From Actinomycetota bacterium (GTDB lineage: Bacteria > Actinomycetota > Actinomycetes > Nanopelagicales > Nanopelagicaceae): a stretch of 21,091 bases of DNA. Of this stretch, positions 7,321 through 13,910 are shown piece by piece; within the stretch, counting starts at the first letter, position 1, and each line of letters starts with the position of its first letter. Both the position numbers and the translations under genes were made by a program. A model generated the notes under the pieces. That model was not told the origin of the DNA. It saw nothing but the letters and a program-made list of their open reading frames with translations, and searched no databases. The DNA lies in the NCBI GenBank assembly GCA_947503395.1, contig CANNDP010000010.1, positions 1-21,091 of the forward strand. The letters run 5' to 3'.

Positions 7321-7869
7321 CTATCCCCTCTTTATGCTCTTAATACCTAAGCGAGCGTAACTTAAACCCGTTAATAGGTATAACCCAATTCCCCACCCTG
7401 CAAAGCCCCATCCAAAGATGTAGGCAGCATCAGAGATTGACCCAGAAGTCGAATCTGTAAGAAGGAGTAAGGGAAGGGCATAGAGGAGATTAAAAGTTGC
7501 TGCCTTTCCAAGATAGGTAACCTTAAAAGGCGGTATGGCCTTTGATTTCATCACTATTAGAAGAAGACCCAGCAGAATATCTCTACCGGCAATCAAAGCT
7601 AATACCCAGAGCGGAACCACTTGGGTTGCAAACATCGCTATAAGAACCGAAATTATGTAGAGGCGATCAACAGCTGGATCCATTAGCTCGCCTAGTCGAG
7701 ACTCTTGATTCCATGCCCTTGCAAGTTTTCCATCAAAATAATCAGTGGCTCCAGCAATAACTAGGGTGAGAATCGCAAGGCCCATCTCTTCTCGCACTAG
7801 AACCAGATAGAGAAATACCGGGATTCCCAAGGCGCGAGCCATGGTTAATAGATTTGGAATGGTAAACAC
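7321..7869 (-). CDS. pgsA: CDP-alcohol phosphatidyltransferase (PgsA-like)
   Basis: This is a 182-residue membrane enzyme of the CDP-alcohol phosphatidyltransferase family. It transfers a phosphatidyl group from CDP-diacylglycerol to an alcohol such as glycerol 3-phosphate. The diagnostic motif D-x2-D-G-x2-A-R-x8-G-x3-D-x3-D runs from Asp43 in TDYFDGKLARAW to Asp68 in GELMDPAVDR. Several hydrophobic helices follow. The same frame stays open upstream, but that part only reads through tRNA-Pro, so I place the start at the GTG 7869. That gives VFTIPNLLTMARA, the family-typical beginning, one base after the tRNA ends. There is no Shine-Dalgarno. An internal ATG at 7842 would remove the conserved PNLLT. 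The acceptor alcohol cannot be read from sequence; Rv1822 (pgsA2) has the same neighbourhood. Confidence 0.85.
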   Translation of the reverse strand: MFTIPNLLTMARALGIPVFLYLVLVREEMGLAILTLVIAGATDYFDGKLARAWNQESRLGELMDPAVDRLYIISVLIAMFATQVVPLWVLALIAGRDILLGLLLIVMKSKAIPPFKVTYLGKAATFNLLYALPLLLLTDSTSGSISDAAYIFGWGFAGWGIGLYLLTGLSYARLGIKSIKRG

Positions 7870-7870
7870 G

Positions 7871-7944
7871 TCGGGACGAGAGGATTTGAACCTCCGACCA
7901 CATGACCCCCAGCCATGTGCGCTACCAAGCTGCGCTACGTCCCG
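7871..7944 (-). tRNA. tRNA-Pro (anticodon GGG)
   Basis: The minus strand folds as a full cloverleaf. The acceptor stem pairs CGGGACG (7944-7938) with CGTCCCG (7878-7872), with discriminator A at 7871. The D arm contains AGCGCAGCTTGGTAGCGC. The anticodon stem pairs CATGG with TCATG around the loop CTGGGGG, giving anticodon GGG, which reads CCC and CCU. The T arm has GGTTCAAATCC. CCA is not encoded. It lies 34 nt after the cmk/der stop and 1 nt before the pgsA start, so it is probably cut out of the operon transcript. Confidence 0.95.
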
Positions 7945-7978
7945 CAAAAACTTAGACAGATACTACTTAATCTCCTTC

Positions 7979-9949
7979 TTATCGCTCTCTTATGCGAACA
8001 GAGACTCTAATTGGTGAGCCCGAAAACCCAAATTCTTCACGTAGGCGTCTTTCAATAAATCGACGATAGGAGGCCTCCAGAAACTCTGTCGCAAAGATAA
8101 CGAAGGTTGGCGGAGCAATTCCAGCCTGAGTAGCAAAGAGAATCTTTGGTTGCTTTCCGCCTCTTAGAGGTGGCGGGGTGCTGCCTACTAGTTGACCTAA
8201 GAAGGAATTAAGTCTTCCAGTTGGAACTCTAGCCTCCCAGCTTTCAAGAGATCTTTGAATAGCAGGCAGTAATTTATCTTTATGCCAGCCAGTTTTGGCT
8301 GAAATATTGACCCGCTCAGCCCACTCCACCTGGTCAAAGTTTCGTTCAGTCTCTTTATCTAGAACTACTCGCCGATCTTCATCCACTAGATCCCACTTAT
8401 TTAATCCAATGACTAATGCTTTTCCAGAATCTTCAACCATAGTAATGATTCTTAAATCCTGCTCAGTAATTGGGGTTGAGGCATCGATAATCATGATGAC
8501 CACCTCAGCATTTTCAATGGCTCTCTCAGTTCGAAGGGCTGCGTAATACTCAGAGCCTGAGGCTTGATGAGCCCTTCTTCTAATTCCTGCAGTATCGATA
8601 AAGCGCCAGGTCTTATCGCCAAGATCAATTAGCTCATCAACTGGATCCCTCGTTGTTCCTTCTGCATCATCAACTAGCGAGCGAGTAGAGCCAGCAAAGG
8701 AATTAAGAAGGCTGCTTTTACCAACATTAGGTCTTCCAACAATTGCAATCCTTCGATATCCATCATCAATCCGGCTTGCTCCAACTTCTGGAAGCTGTGA
8801 AACTATTAAATCAAGTAGATCCCCGCTTCCTCTGCCATGTGCTGCAGAGATGAAGTGAGGCTCACCTAAGCCAAGATTCCAGAGCGAGTGTGCATCTAGT
8901 TCATCTTTTTCAGAATCAACTTTATTGGCAATCAACATCACAGGTTTTTTTGATTTGCGAAGCACTGATATCAGAGCGTCATCATCTGATTGCTGGCCAA
9001 CCTGAGCATCAACGACAAAGAGAACTAGATCAGCATCTGAGATGGCAGACTCTGCCGCATCTGAGATTTTAAGAGCAATACCTTCAGAGGTTGGCTCCCA
9101 TCCTCCGGTATCGATAACCATAAAGGTTTTGCCGTTCCACTCTGCCTCATAACTAACTCGATCTCTTGTCACACCCGGGGTATCTTCAATAATCGCCTCG
9201 CGAGAGCCAATAATGCGATTAACCAAAGTTGATTTACCAACATTTGGCCGGCCAACTATCACAACTCTTGGAAGACCGATAAGACTTCTACTCTTTAGAA
9301 TATTCCAGATATAGGCAACAGTTTCATCAAGAGTTAGATTCGTTGAATCAACGATGATGGCATCCTCTGCCTTTCTTAGCGGAGATACTGCGCGGGTGCT
9401 ATCAACTTGATCCCTATTTGATAAAGATGCAGCAACGCTATCTGGCGAGCTAGCCTCTAAACCCCTTGATTTATCCTCTAAATCTCGCCTTATTGCCCTG
9501 GCGTTAATATCTGCCTGGAGCCATATCTTTAAGTTTGCAGTAGGTGCTACAACAGTTCCAATGTCTCTGCCTTCAACAACTATTCCGTTCTTTGCGCTCT
9601 CAATAATGTTTCTTTGCAGCGCTACCAATTCTCTTCTTAGCTCCGGCCAACTACTAACCCTTGAAACAGCCGAAGTGACTTCTGCGCTTCTTATCGCCTC
9701 AGATACATCTACTCCCCCGCAAAGCGTGATGGGATTACTTGGGTCAGTTTTAAAGAGAATTGGAGAACTCTTAAGGGCCACTAATAATTCATCTGCGCTA
9801 TCTATGGCTTTCTCAATTGCAAGCCAAGTAGCTGCGCGATAAAGGGCGCCAGTATCTAGATATAACCAACCAGCTCGCTTAGCTATAGCTTTTGCAGTGG
9901 ATGATTTCCCAGATCCACTGGGACCATCCATCGCAACTACTACTGTCAT
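7979..9949 (-). CDS. cmk-der: Fused cytidylate kinase / ribosome-assembly GTPase Der
   Basis: One 656-residue protein joins two enzymes. Residues 1-222 are cytidylate kinase (CMP/dCMP phosphorylation), with the P-loop MDGPSGSGKSS, LDTGALYRA, VEGRDIGTVV and STRAVSPLRKAEDA. Residues ~227-656 are Der (EngA), the double GTPase for 50S assembly. The first G domain has GRPNVGKST (233-241), DTGG (280-283) and NKVD (342-345). The second has GRPNVGKSS (404-412), DTAG (452-455) and NKWD (517-520). A KH-like domain fills the last ~80 residues. There is no stop or frameshift at the junction and only a few linker residues. I use the ATG at 9949, which overlaps the tyrA stop as ATGA and has GGAAGG upstream; an in-frame TTG at 9967 is less likely. 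Fusions of this kind are annotated in some other actinobacteria, while M. tuberculosis has separate genes. Confidence 0.95.
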   Translation of the reverse strand: MTVVVAMDGPSGSGKSSTAKAIAKRAGWLYLDTGALYRAATWLAIEKAIDSADELLVALKSSPILFKTDPSNPITLCGGVDVSEAIRSAEVTSAVSRVSSWPELRRELVALQRNIIESAKNGIVVEGRDIGTVVAPTANLKIWLQADINARAIRRDLEDKSRGLEASSPDSVAASLSNRDQVDSTRAVSPLRKAEDAIIVDSTNLTLDETVAYIWNILKSRSLIGLPRVVIVGRPNVGKSTLVNRIIGSREAIIEDTPGVTRDRVSYEAEWNGKTFMVIDTGGWEPTSEGIALKISDAAESAISDADLVLFVVDAQVGQQSDDDALISVLRKSKKPVMLIANKVDSEKDELDAHSLWNLGLGEPHFISAAHGRGSGDLLDLIVSQLPEVGASRIDDGYRRIAIVGRPNVGKSSLLNSFAGSTRSLVDDAEGTTRDPVDELIDLGDKTWRFIDTAGIRRRAHQASGSEYYAALRTERAIENAEVVIMIIDASTPITEQDLRIITMVEDSGKALVIGLNKWDLVDEDRRVVLDKETERNFDQVEWAERVNISAKTGWHKDKLLPAIQRSLESWEARVPTGRLNSFLGQLVGSTPPPLRGGKQPKILFATQAGIAPPTFVIFATEFLEASYRRFIERRLREEFGFSGSPIRVSVRIRER

Positions 9950-11034
9950 CTGCGATGAACCTTCCAATCTTGCTTCTTTAGGTGAGCCTCAACTCGCTCG
10001 CCATCTTCAGGAGAGAAGGCTAGTGTGATTAAACCACTTTCTTGACCGGGTGAATGCTCAATCGATAAATCTTCAATATTGGCCTTGATTTGAGCGCATT
10101 CAGTAAATAGTTGACTTAGAGCTCCTGGCTCATCTTTGATAACAACTAATAGATAGAGATAATTTCTTGGTTTGGCGCCATGTTTGCCAGAAACTTTTGC
10201 TCGTCCTGAATTTCCCTTTAGAAAGAGAGTCTTAATCTCTTCTTGTTTAGATTCAGAAATTGCGCCTTTAAGTTCGAGCGCTTTGGCAATGAATTGATCG
10301 AGAGTGCTTAGAACTTCATCTTTATTCTCTAAAAGTATCTCGCTCCAAAGCGCCCCATCACTTCCAGCAATTCTGGTCATATCTCTAAGGCCCTGCCCTG
10401 AGAGCTCAAGACCTGCGCCTATATCTTGAATTTCACTTGCTATTAGCGTGGATGCGATTTGAGGAAGGTGCGAGATTCTGGCCATTAAATGATCGTGTTC
10501 TCTGGCGCTCATTTCATAGCTACTAGCCCCAAGAGCCTGAATTAGCTCTTTTGCCATTGCAATGGCGCGGGCAGAAGTCTTGGTTGTTGGAGTAATAATC
10601 CACGCTCTGCCATTGAAAAGATCTGCTTGAGCCGAAGATGCTCCTGAAACTTCGCGGCCCGCCATTGGATGAGTTCCAACAAATCGCTCTGAGAGCGCCG
10701 GTAATGCTTCTATCTCTTGTATAAGGTTAGTTTTAACACTACTAACATCTATAAATATTGATTTAGAGTTTGTAGCAAATTCGGCTTTTAGCACACTCAC
10801 AACAGATGCTGGCGGAGTTGCGATGATAGCTAGATCAAATTCTCTTCTCTCTTCACCCTCTGCCTTTACATACGGCGCCAGGAGATCTTTGGCGAGAGCC
10901 AAGGCTTTCTGATCGGCGTCATCTATGGATACAAAGACTCCTTGATGCGCTAGAGCTAGCGCAATTGAGGTACCAATTAAGCCAGCACCTACGATCTTTA
11001 CTGACTGAATCTGAGGAGAAGCTTGCGCATTCAT
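9946..11034 (-). CDS. tyrA: Prephenate dehydrogenase with C-terminal ACT domain
   Basis: TyrA oxidatively decarboxylates prephenate to 4-hydroxyphenylpyruvate for tyrosine synthesis. In 362 residues there is an N-terminal Rossmann domain with VGAGLIGTSIALALAHQG, the substrate-site stretch FVGTHPMAGREVSGA, and the catalytic-His region ISHLPQIAST. An ACT domain follows from about residue 290 (YLYLLVVIKDEPGALSQLF), probably giving feedback control by an aromatic amino acid. The ATG at 11034 shares one base with the aroH stop (TAATG), and the 3' end overlaps cmk/der by 4 nt, so the three genes are one operon. AroH supplies the prephenate. Confidence 0.95.
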   Translation of the reverse strand: MNAQASPQIQSVKIVGAGLIGTSIALALAHQGVFVSIDDADQKALALAKDLLAPYVKAEGEERREFDLAIIATPPASVVSVLKAEFATNSKSIFIDVSSVKTNLIQEIEALPALSERFVGTHPMAGREVSGASSAQADLFNGRAWIITPTTKTSARAIAMAKELIQALGASSYEMSAREHDHLMARISHLPQIASTLIASEIQDIGAGLELSGQGLRDMTRIAGSDGALWSEILLENKDEVLSTLDQFIAKALELKGAISESKQEEIKTLFLKGNSGRAKVSGKHGAKPRNYLYLLVVIKDEPGALSQLFTECAQIKANIEDLSIEHSPGQESGLITLAFSPEDGERVEAHLKKQDWKVHRR

Positions 11035-11396
11035 TACTGAGCTATATCTTTGCGAAGGGTAACCGCACCGCGAAGGTAAATATGTGAAATTTGATCTTGG
11101 CTCAGCTCTGTGTGGCAGTGGAGCATCAAACGAATAGTTCTTGGAAGGCTTGTTGGCACAGCCATCTCGACCGCGCAGATTAAAGGAACTTTCTCAAGGC
11201 CCATTGCTCTAGCTGAAGCAGCCGGAAAATCGCTAACCAGATCTGGAGTGCAGGTAAAAAGCAGAGAGATCAGATCGGTAGTATTGAGTTTATTGGCCTC
11301 AAGAATTTTTGAAACTAGTTCCACGACAGCCTCTTGCATCAAGACCGGATCATCACGGTCTATCTGAATAGCTCCTCGTATTGCTCGCACGAACAC
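11034..11396 (-). CDS. aroH: Chorismate mutase, AroH type
   Basis: This 120-residue monofunctional enzyme converts chorismate to prephenate, the substrate of the TyrA encoded directly after it. It is of the trimeric AroH class rather than AroQ. The N-terminus MFVRAIRGAIQ aligns with the Bacillus subtilis enzyme start, placing the active-site arginine at Arg7. TCTPDLVSDFPAASAR, the Cys/Glu pair in LICAVEMAV, the Arg in RTIRLML, and the Tyr in HIYLRGAV are present. The start is GTG at 11396, supported by that alignment. No Shine-Dalgarno precedes it, but TAAAAT ends 6 nt upstream. It leads the aroH-tyrA-cmk/der-tRNA-pgsA-gcvH run and follows the large non-coding gap. Confidence 0.93.
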   Translation of the reverse strand: MFVRAIRGAIQIDRDDPVLMQEAVVELVSKILEANKLNTTDLISLLFTCTPDLVSDFPAASARAMGLEKVPLICAVEMAVPTSLPRTIRLMLHCHTELSQDQISHIYLRGAVTLRKDIAQ

Positions 11397-11402
11397 TTGT
11401 AG

Positions 11403-11408
11403 ATTTTA
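11403..11408 (-). promoter_or_regulatory. Candidate -10 element for a leaderless aroH transcript
   Basis: TAAAAT on the minus strand is followed by exactly 6 nt and then the GTG start, so the expected transcription start is the G of GTG. There is no recognisable -35. A second possible -10, TATAAC, lies at 11444-11439. The missing ribosome-binding site supports the leaderless reading. Confidence 0.42.
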
Positions 11409-11450
11409 CCCGTCTTACCCTGTCTCCCGTGGGAAGCCGTTATAGTGTTT

Positions 11451-11622
11451 TATCGACTTATAGCTATCTCTGTTTCAGCGATCTCGCTAGATATTATCGA
11501 CAATTTCCTGGAGGCAGAGGGTTCAGCACAAATAACCATATATCGACTTTCTAGACCAGTGATGAGGTCAGTAATGTCGACATATCAATGATTTATACCC
11601 GTACAAAAAACGTTATATCGAT
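11451..11622. repeat. Five TRTCGAY boxes at 34-46 nt spacing
   Basis: TATCGAC occurs at 11451-11457, 11495-11501 and 11541-11547, TGTCGAC at 11575-11581 and TATCGAT at 11616-11622. Steps between the TCGA cores are 44, 46, 34 and 41 nt. On the minus strand three copies read GTCGATA flanked by A/T. Such clustering in 172 bp of non-coding DNA suggests binding sites of one protein. Which protein is unknown. Confidence 0.45.
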
Positions 11623-11662
11623 AAAGCAGTATTTACGAATATTAATAAATAGATAAAACTAC

Positions 11663-11681
11663 TAAACAATTAAGTTGTTTA
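11663..11681 (-). terminator. Possible weak terminator after rluB
   Basis: TAAACAA (11663-11669) and TTGTTTA (11675-11681) form a perfect 7-bp stem with a 5-nt loop, overlapping the stop codon of the pseudouridine synthase gene. In the direction of transcription it is followed by a T-rich stretch (GTAGTTTTATCTATTTATT). The stem has only one G-C pair, so it would be weak. Confidence 0.3.
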
Positions 11682-12374
11682 TAGATTTGTAATTTCAACT
11701 TCATTTAACGCTCGCCATTTGCCACTTGGTAGCTCCCCCAGCTTTATCGAACCAAAGGCTGTTCTGATCAAGCGAGTAACTGGAAATCCAATCTCATCAA
11801 AGATTCTTCTGACCACGTGATTTCTTCCTTCATGGATGACGATTTCGGTAAAACCACCGAAACGGTTGACTGCCAAAGGGCGAGCTAAACCATCATCCAA
11901 TTCAACCCCCCTAGAGAGAAGATCGAATGCTGCCCTTGGCAGAGTTTCCTCTGTGGCAACAAGATAAGTCTTCTTCACTTCAAAAGATGGATGTGTGGCT
12001 TCATGGGCCCATTGGCCGTCATTGGTAACAATGATTAATCCTTCACTCTCCTTATCTAGGCGCCCTACATGAAATAGGCGCTCTTGCCAGTCAAGAAAAT
12101 AGTCACTTAGACAGGGGCGATCTTCTGGGTCTGACATGGTGGACAAAACACCCAAGGGTTTATGAAACGCGAGATAAGTTTTGGTCTTTACTGCTGTAAT
12201 CGTTTCATTATCAACTTCAACTTTAGTCTTTATCGGGTCTATTTTCAGTCCTTGAGTGCGGATTACTTTGCCATCAACTTTAACCCGGCCCTGCTCGATG
12301 AGTTCTTCGCAGGCTCTACGGCTAGCTACGCCACAATCGGCCATAAATTTTTGAAGTCTTACTAGTTCGGCCAT
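11679..12374 (-). CDS. rluB: RsuA/RluB-family 23S rRNA pseudouridine synthase
   Basis: This 231-residue enzyme probably isomerises a uridine in 23S rRNA. An N-terminal S4 RNA-binding domain spans about residues 5-55 (VRLQKFMADCGVASRRACEE). The catalytic domain follows, with the active-site aspartate in HVGRLDKESEGLIIVTNDG and the family-typical VIHEGRNHVVRRIFDEIG near the end. Length and the S4 domain fit the RluB/RsuA group; the exact target base cannot be decided from sequence, so the symbol is tentative. The ATG at 12374 lies 15 nt after scpB, with an AGGATGGG stretch between them. Order scpA-scpB-rluB is shared with mycobacteria (Rv1709-Rv1711) and Firmicutes. Confidence 0.9.
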   Translation of the reverse strand: MAELVRLQKFMADCGVASRRACEELIEQGRVKVDGKVIRTQGLKIDPIKTKVEVDNETITAVKTKTYLAFHKPLGVLSTMSDPEDRPCLSDYFLDWQERLFHVGRLDKESEGLIIVTNDGQWAHEATHPSFEVKKTYLVATEETLPRAAFDLLSRGVELDDGLARPLAVNRFGGFTEIVIHEGRNHVVRRIFDEIGFPVTRLIRTAFGSIKLGELPSGKWRALNEVEITNL

Positions 12375-12389
12375 AGCGGCCCATCCTAC

Positions 12390-12947
12390 TCACTCAGTGA
12401 GAGAAGCAATTACCTCATCAAGGCCATCGATATTAGGTAAGAAGGGCGCTAAAGCCGGAAGATCTTCGACGCGATTGAGTCCAATTCTTTCTAGGAAGTA
12501 ATGGGTTGTTCGATAGAGAATAGCTCCAGTCTCATGCTCAATTCCGCACTCCTCCACTAGCCCTCTAGTTACAAGAGTCTTCATAACAGCCTCCACATTA
12601 ACGCCGCGGATTGCTGAGACTCGAGCCCTTGAAATCGGTTGGCGATATGCAATCACAGCAAGAGTTTCCAGAGCCGCCTGAGTGAGTTTTGCTTGCTGGC
12701 CATCCAAGACGAATTTTTCAACCAGTGGCGCCAAGTCAGGATGGCTATAAAAGCGCCACCCACCGGAGATCTGCTTGAGAGTGAAACCTCTCGCTTGCTC
12801 CTCATAAGAGGCTGCAAGAGCATTGAGCGACTCAAGGATCTGCTCTGTTGGCGCTTCGATTATCTGGGCCAGGACTACTTCTGAGACGGGTTCTTCGACA
12901 ACCATCAAAATTGCCTCAATTGAACGTTCCAGTTCGCGATTAGACAT
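12390..12947 (-). CDS. scpB: Segregation and condensation protein B
   Basis: ScpB is the winged-helix (kite) subunit of the SMC-ScpA-ScpB condensin complex, which compacts and separates replicated chromosomes. In 185 residues the typical first domain (LERSIEAILMVVEEPVS) is followed by QISGGWRFYSHPDLAP and the conserved LTQAALETLAVIAYRQPISRARV, then IRGVNVEAVMKTLVTRGLVEE. The ATG at 12947 lies inside the end of scpA (8-nt overlap), preceded by a GGGGG ribosome site within scpA, so the two are coupled. No smc gene is in the window. Confidence 0.96.
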   Translation of the reverse strand: MSNRELERSIEAILMVVEEPVSEVVLAQIIEAPTEQILESLNALAASYEEQARGFTLKQISGGWRFYSHPDLAPLVEKFVLDGQQAKLTQAALETLAVIAYRQPISRARVSAIRGVNVEAVMKTLVTRGLVEECGIEHETGAILYRTTHYFLERIGLNRVEDLPALAPFLPNIDGLDEVIASLTE

Positions 12948-13848
12948 TTACGCCCCCTTCTTCTACTCCCTCATCGCCTGATTCAATTAAAGCTGGGCGG
13001 TCAAACTCATCACTGACTCTAATCTCACCTTCAACGCTTCCAACCCAGGTGATCTGTAGTTCGCCTAAGGCAACTACCTGCTCAAATCTGACTGAACCCT
13101 CCTTAAAGAGTTCAAGGAGAGCTAGAAATCTAGCAACCACAACTAAGGTATTTGCTGCATCACTTACCAACGCCCTAAAACTCATTGTTTTATGCCTTCT
13201 CAAAGCTGATACAACCCCGAGGGCCTCAGCGGCCACACTAACTAGCGGCAGGTGGAGGTGCTCTACAGAGAGGGTTGGCGCAGTTTTGGGGGTCAAAACT
13301 CGGTTAGCAATAGCAGCAAATCTCTCTGGAGTGACGCCAATTAAAACCTCAGGCAGAAGAGCTGCAAAGACTGGATCGAGTGAGACTGAGCGGGCGAAGG
13401 TCTTCTCCTGTTCAACGATGCGCTCAGAGAGGATGGATGCAATCTCTTTAAAGGCGCGATACTGCAAGAGGCGAGCAAAGAGCAGATCGCGAGCTTCAAG
13501 AAGTGCGAGATCTTCTTCGTCATCAATCTGGCCAGATGGCAATAATCGAGCTGCTTTAAGGTCCAATAAAGTAGCAGCAACAACTACGAATTCGCTGGCA
13601 TGATCTAATTTCCAGCCAGCTTCAGTTTTCTCTAATTCGCGAATGTAGCTAATAAATTCATCAGTAACTGTGGCAATTGCGACATCGGTGATATCCATCC
13701 GATGTCTTGAGATAAGTTGAAGCAATAAATCAAAGGGTCCATCGAAGTTTTCTAAGTGGACCGAGAAGCCAGCAACTCTCCCCTCACTAATACTTTGCGC
13801 AGGGGAGGCTAAAGTATTACTTGAGGGTTGCGCAGAAACTTCATTCAT
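12940..13848 (-). CDS. scpA: Segregation and condensation protein A (kleisin)
   Basis: ScpA is the kleisin that closes the SMC ring and binds ScpB. The 302-residue protein shows the family start from residue ~30 (SVHLENFDGPFDLLLQLI, then MDITDVAIATVTDEFI). ASEFVVVAATLLDLKAARLL follows, with the acidic QIDDEEDLALLEARD after it. The C-terminal winged helix includes FLALLELFKEGSVRFEQ. The first ~28 residues are Ser/Ala-rich and poorly conserved. The ATG at 13848 faces parA across 62 nt. scpA leads the scpA-scpB-rluB run. A TANNNT hexamer (TAGACT, 13863-13858) lies 9 nt upstream of the start, with no clear Shine-Dalgarno. Confidence 0.95.
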   Translation of the reverse strand: MNEVSAQPSSNTLASPAQSISEGRVAGFSVHLENFDGPFDLLLQLISRHRMDITDVAIATVTDEFISYIRELEKTEAGWKLDHASEFVVVAATLLDLKAARLLPSGQIDDEEDLALLEARDLLFARLLQYRAFKEIASILSERIVEQEKTFARSVSLDPVFAALLPEVLIGVTPERFAAIANRVLTPKTAPTLSVEHLHLPLVSVAAEALGVVSALRRHKTMSFRALVSDAANTLVVVARFLALLELFKEGSVRFEQVVALGELQITWVGSVEGEIRVSDEFDRPALIESGDEGVEEGGVNV

Positions 13849-13910
13849 AGTCTGGCAAGTCTATGCGTGTCGCAGCCAATATCGCGATAAGCGGTGGTTA
13901 AAGTCTGGCC
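13849..13910. promoter_or_regulatory. Divergent scpA/parA promoter region with central palindrome
   Basis: The 62-nt divergent gap has a -10-like hexamer for each gene: TAGACT (13863-13858, minus) for scpA and TAAAGT (13899-13904, plus) for parA, the latter ending exactly 6 nt before the parA ATG. Between them lies the perfect 10-bp palindrome TATCGCGATA (13880-13889), about where both -35 regions would be. A protein bound there could control both genes. The RHH protein encoded after parA is the obvious candidate by position. Confidence 0.5.

Larger units (their letters stand above)
11397..11678. other. 282-nt AT-rich non-coding region upstream of aroH
   Basis: This is the largest gap in the window and is richer in A/T than the genes, especially at 11590-11678. 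I see no protein gene or tRNA. It holds the candidate aroH -10, five TRTCGAY boxes (11451, 11495, 11541, 11575 and 11616), a perfect ATGTCGACAT palindrome (11574-11583), a TATCGATA palindrome (11616-11623) and an AT hairpin at its right edge. It most likely regulates the aroH operon, but a small RNA is possible. Confidence 0.5.

Noticed and set aside
7870..7947. Longer pgsA reading frame beginning at a TTG upstream of the tRNA
   Set aside because: The extra ~26 residues are the translation of tRNA-Pro itself (the well-known VAQLGSAHGWGS-type artefact), so they are not protein.
7945..7978. Independent tRNA promoter or terminator between cmk/der and tRNA-Pro
   Set aside because: The 34-nt gap has a TAGTAT and an AAGGAG by chance, but no paired -35, hairpin or T-run; co-transcription is simpler.
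11541..11622. Replication origin (DnaA boxes next to an AT-rich stretch)
   Set aside because: The boxes are TRTCGAY rather than TTRTCCACA, and no dnaA, dnaN, gyrB or rpmH is near; ParA here belongs to the scpAB-linked type. Kept only as a remark in the repeat finding.
13049..13603. Long plus-strand open frame inside scpA
   Set aside because: It is antisense to scpA, low-complexity (Ser/Ala/Arg-rich), with no recognisable domain; scpA on the opposite strand is fully conserved.
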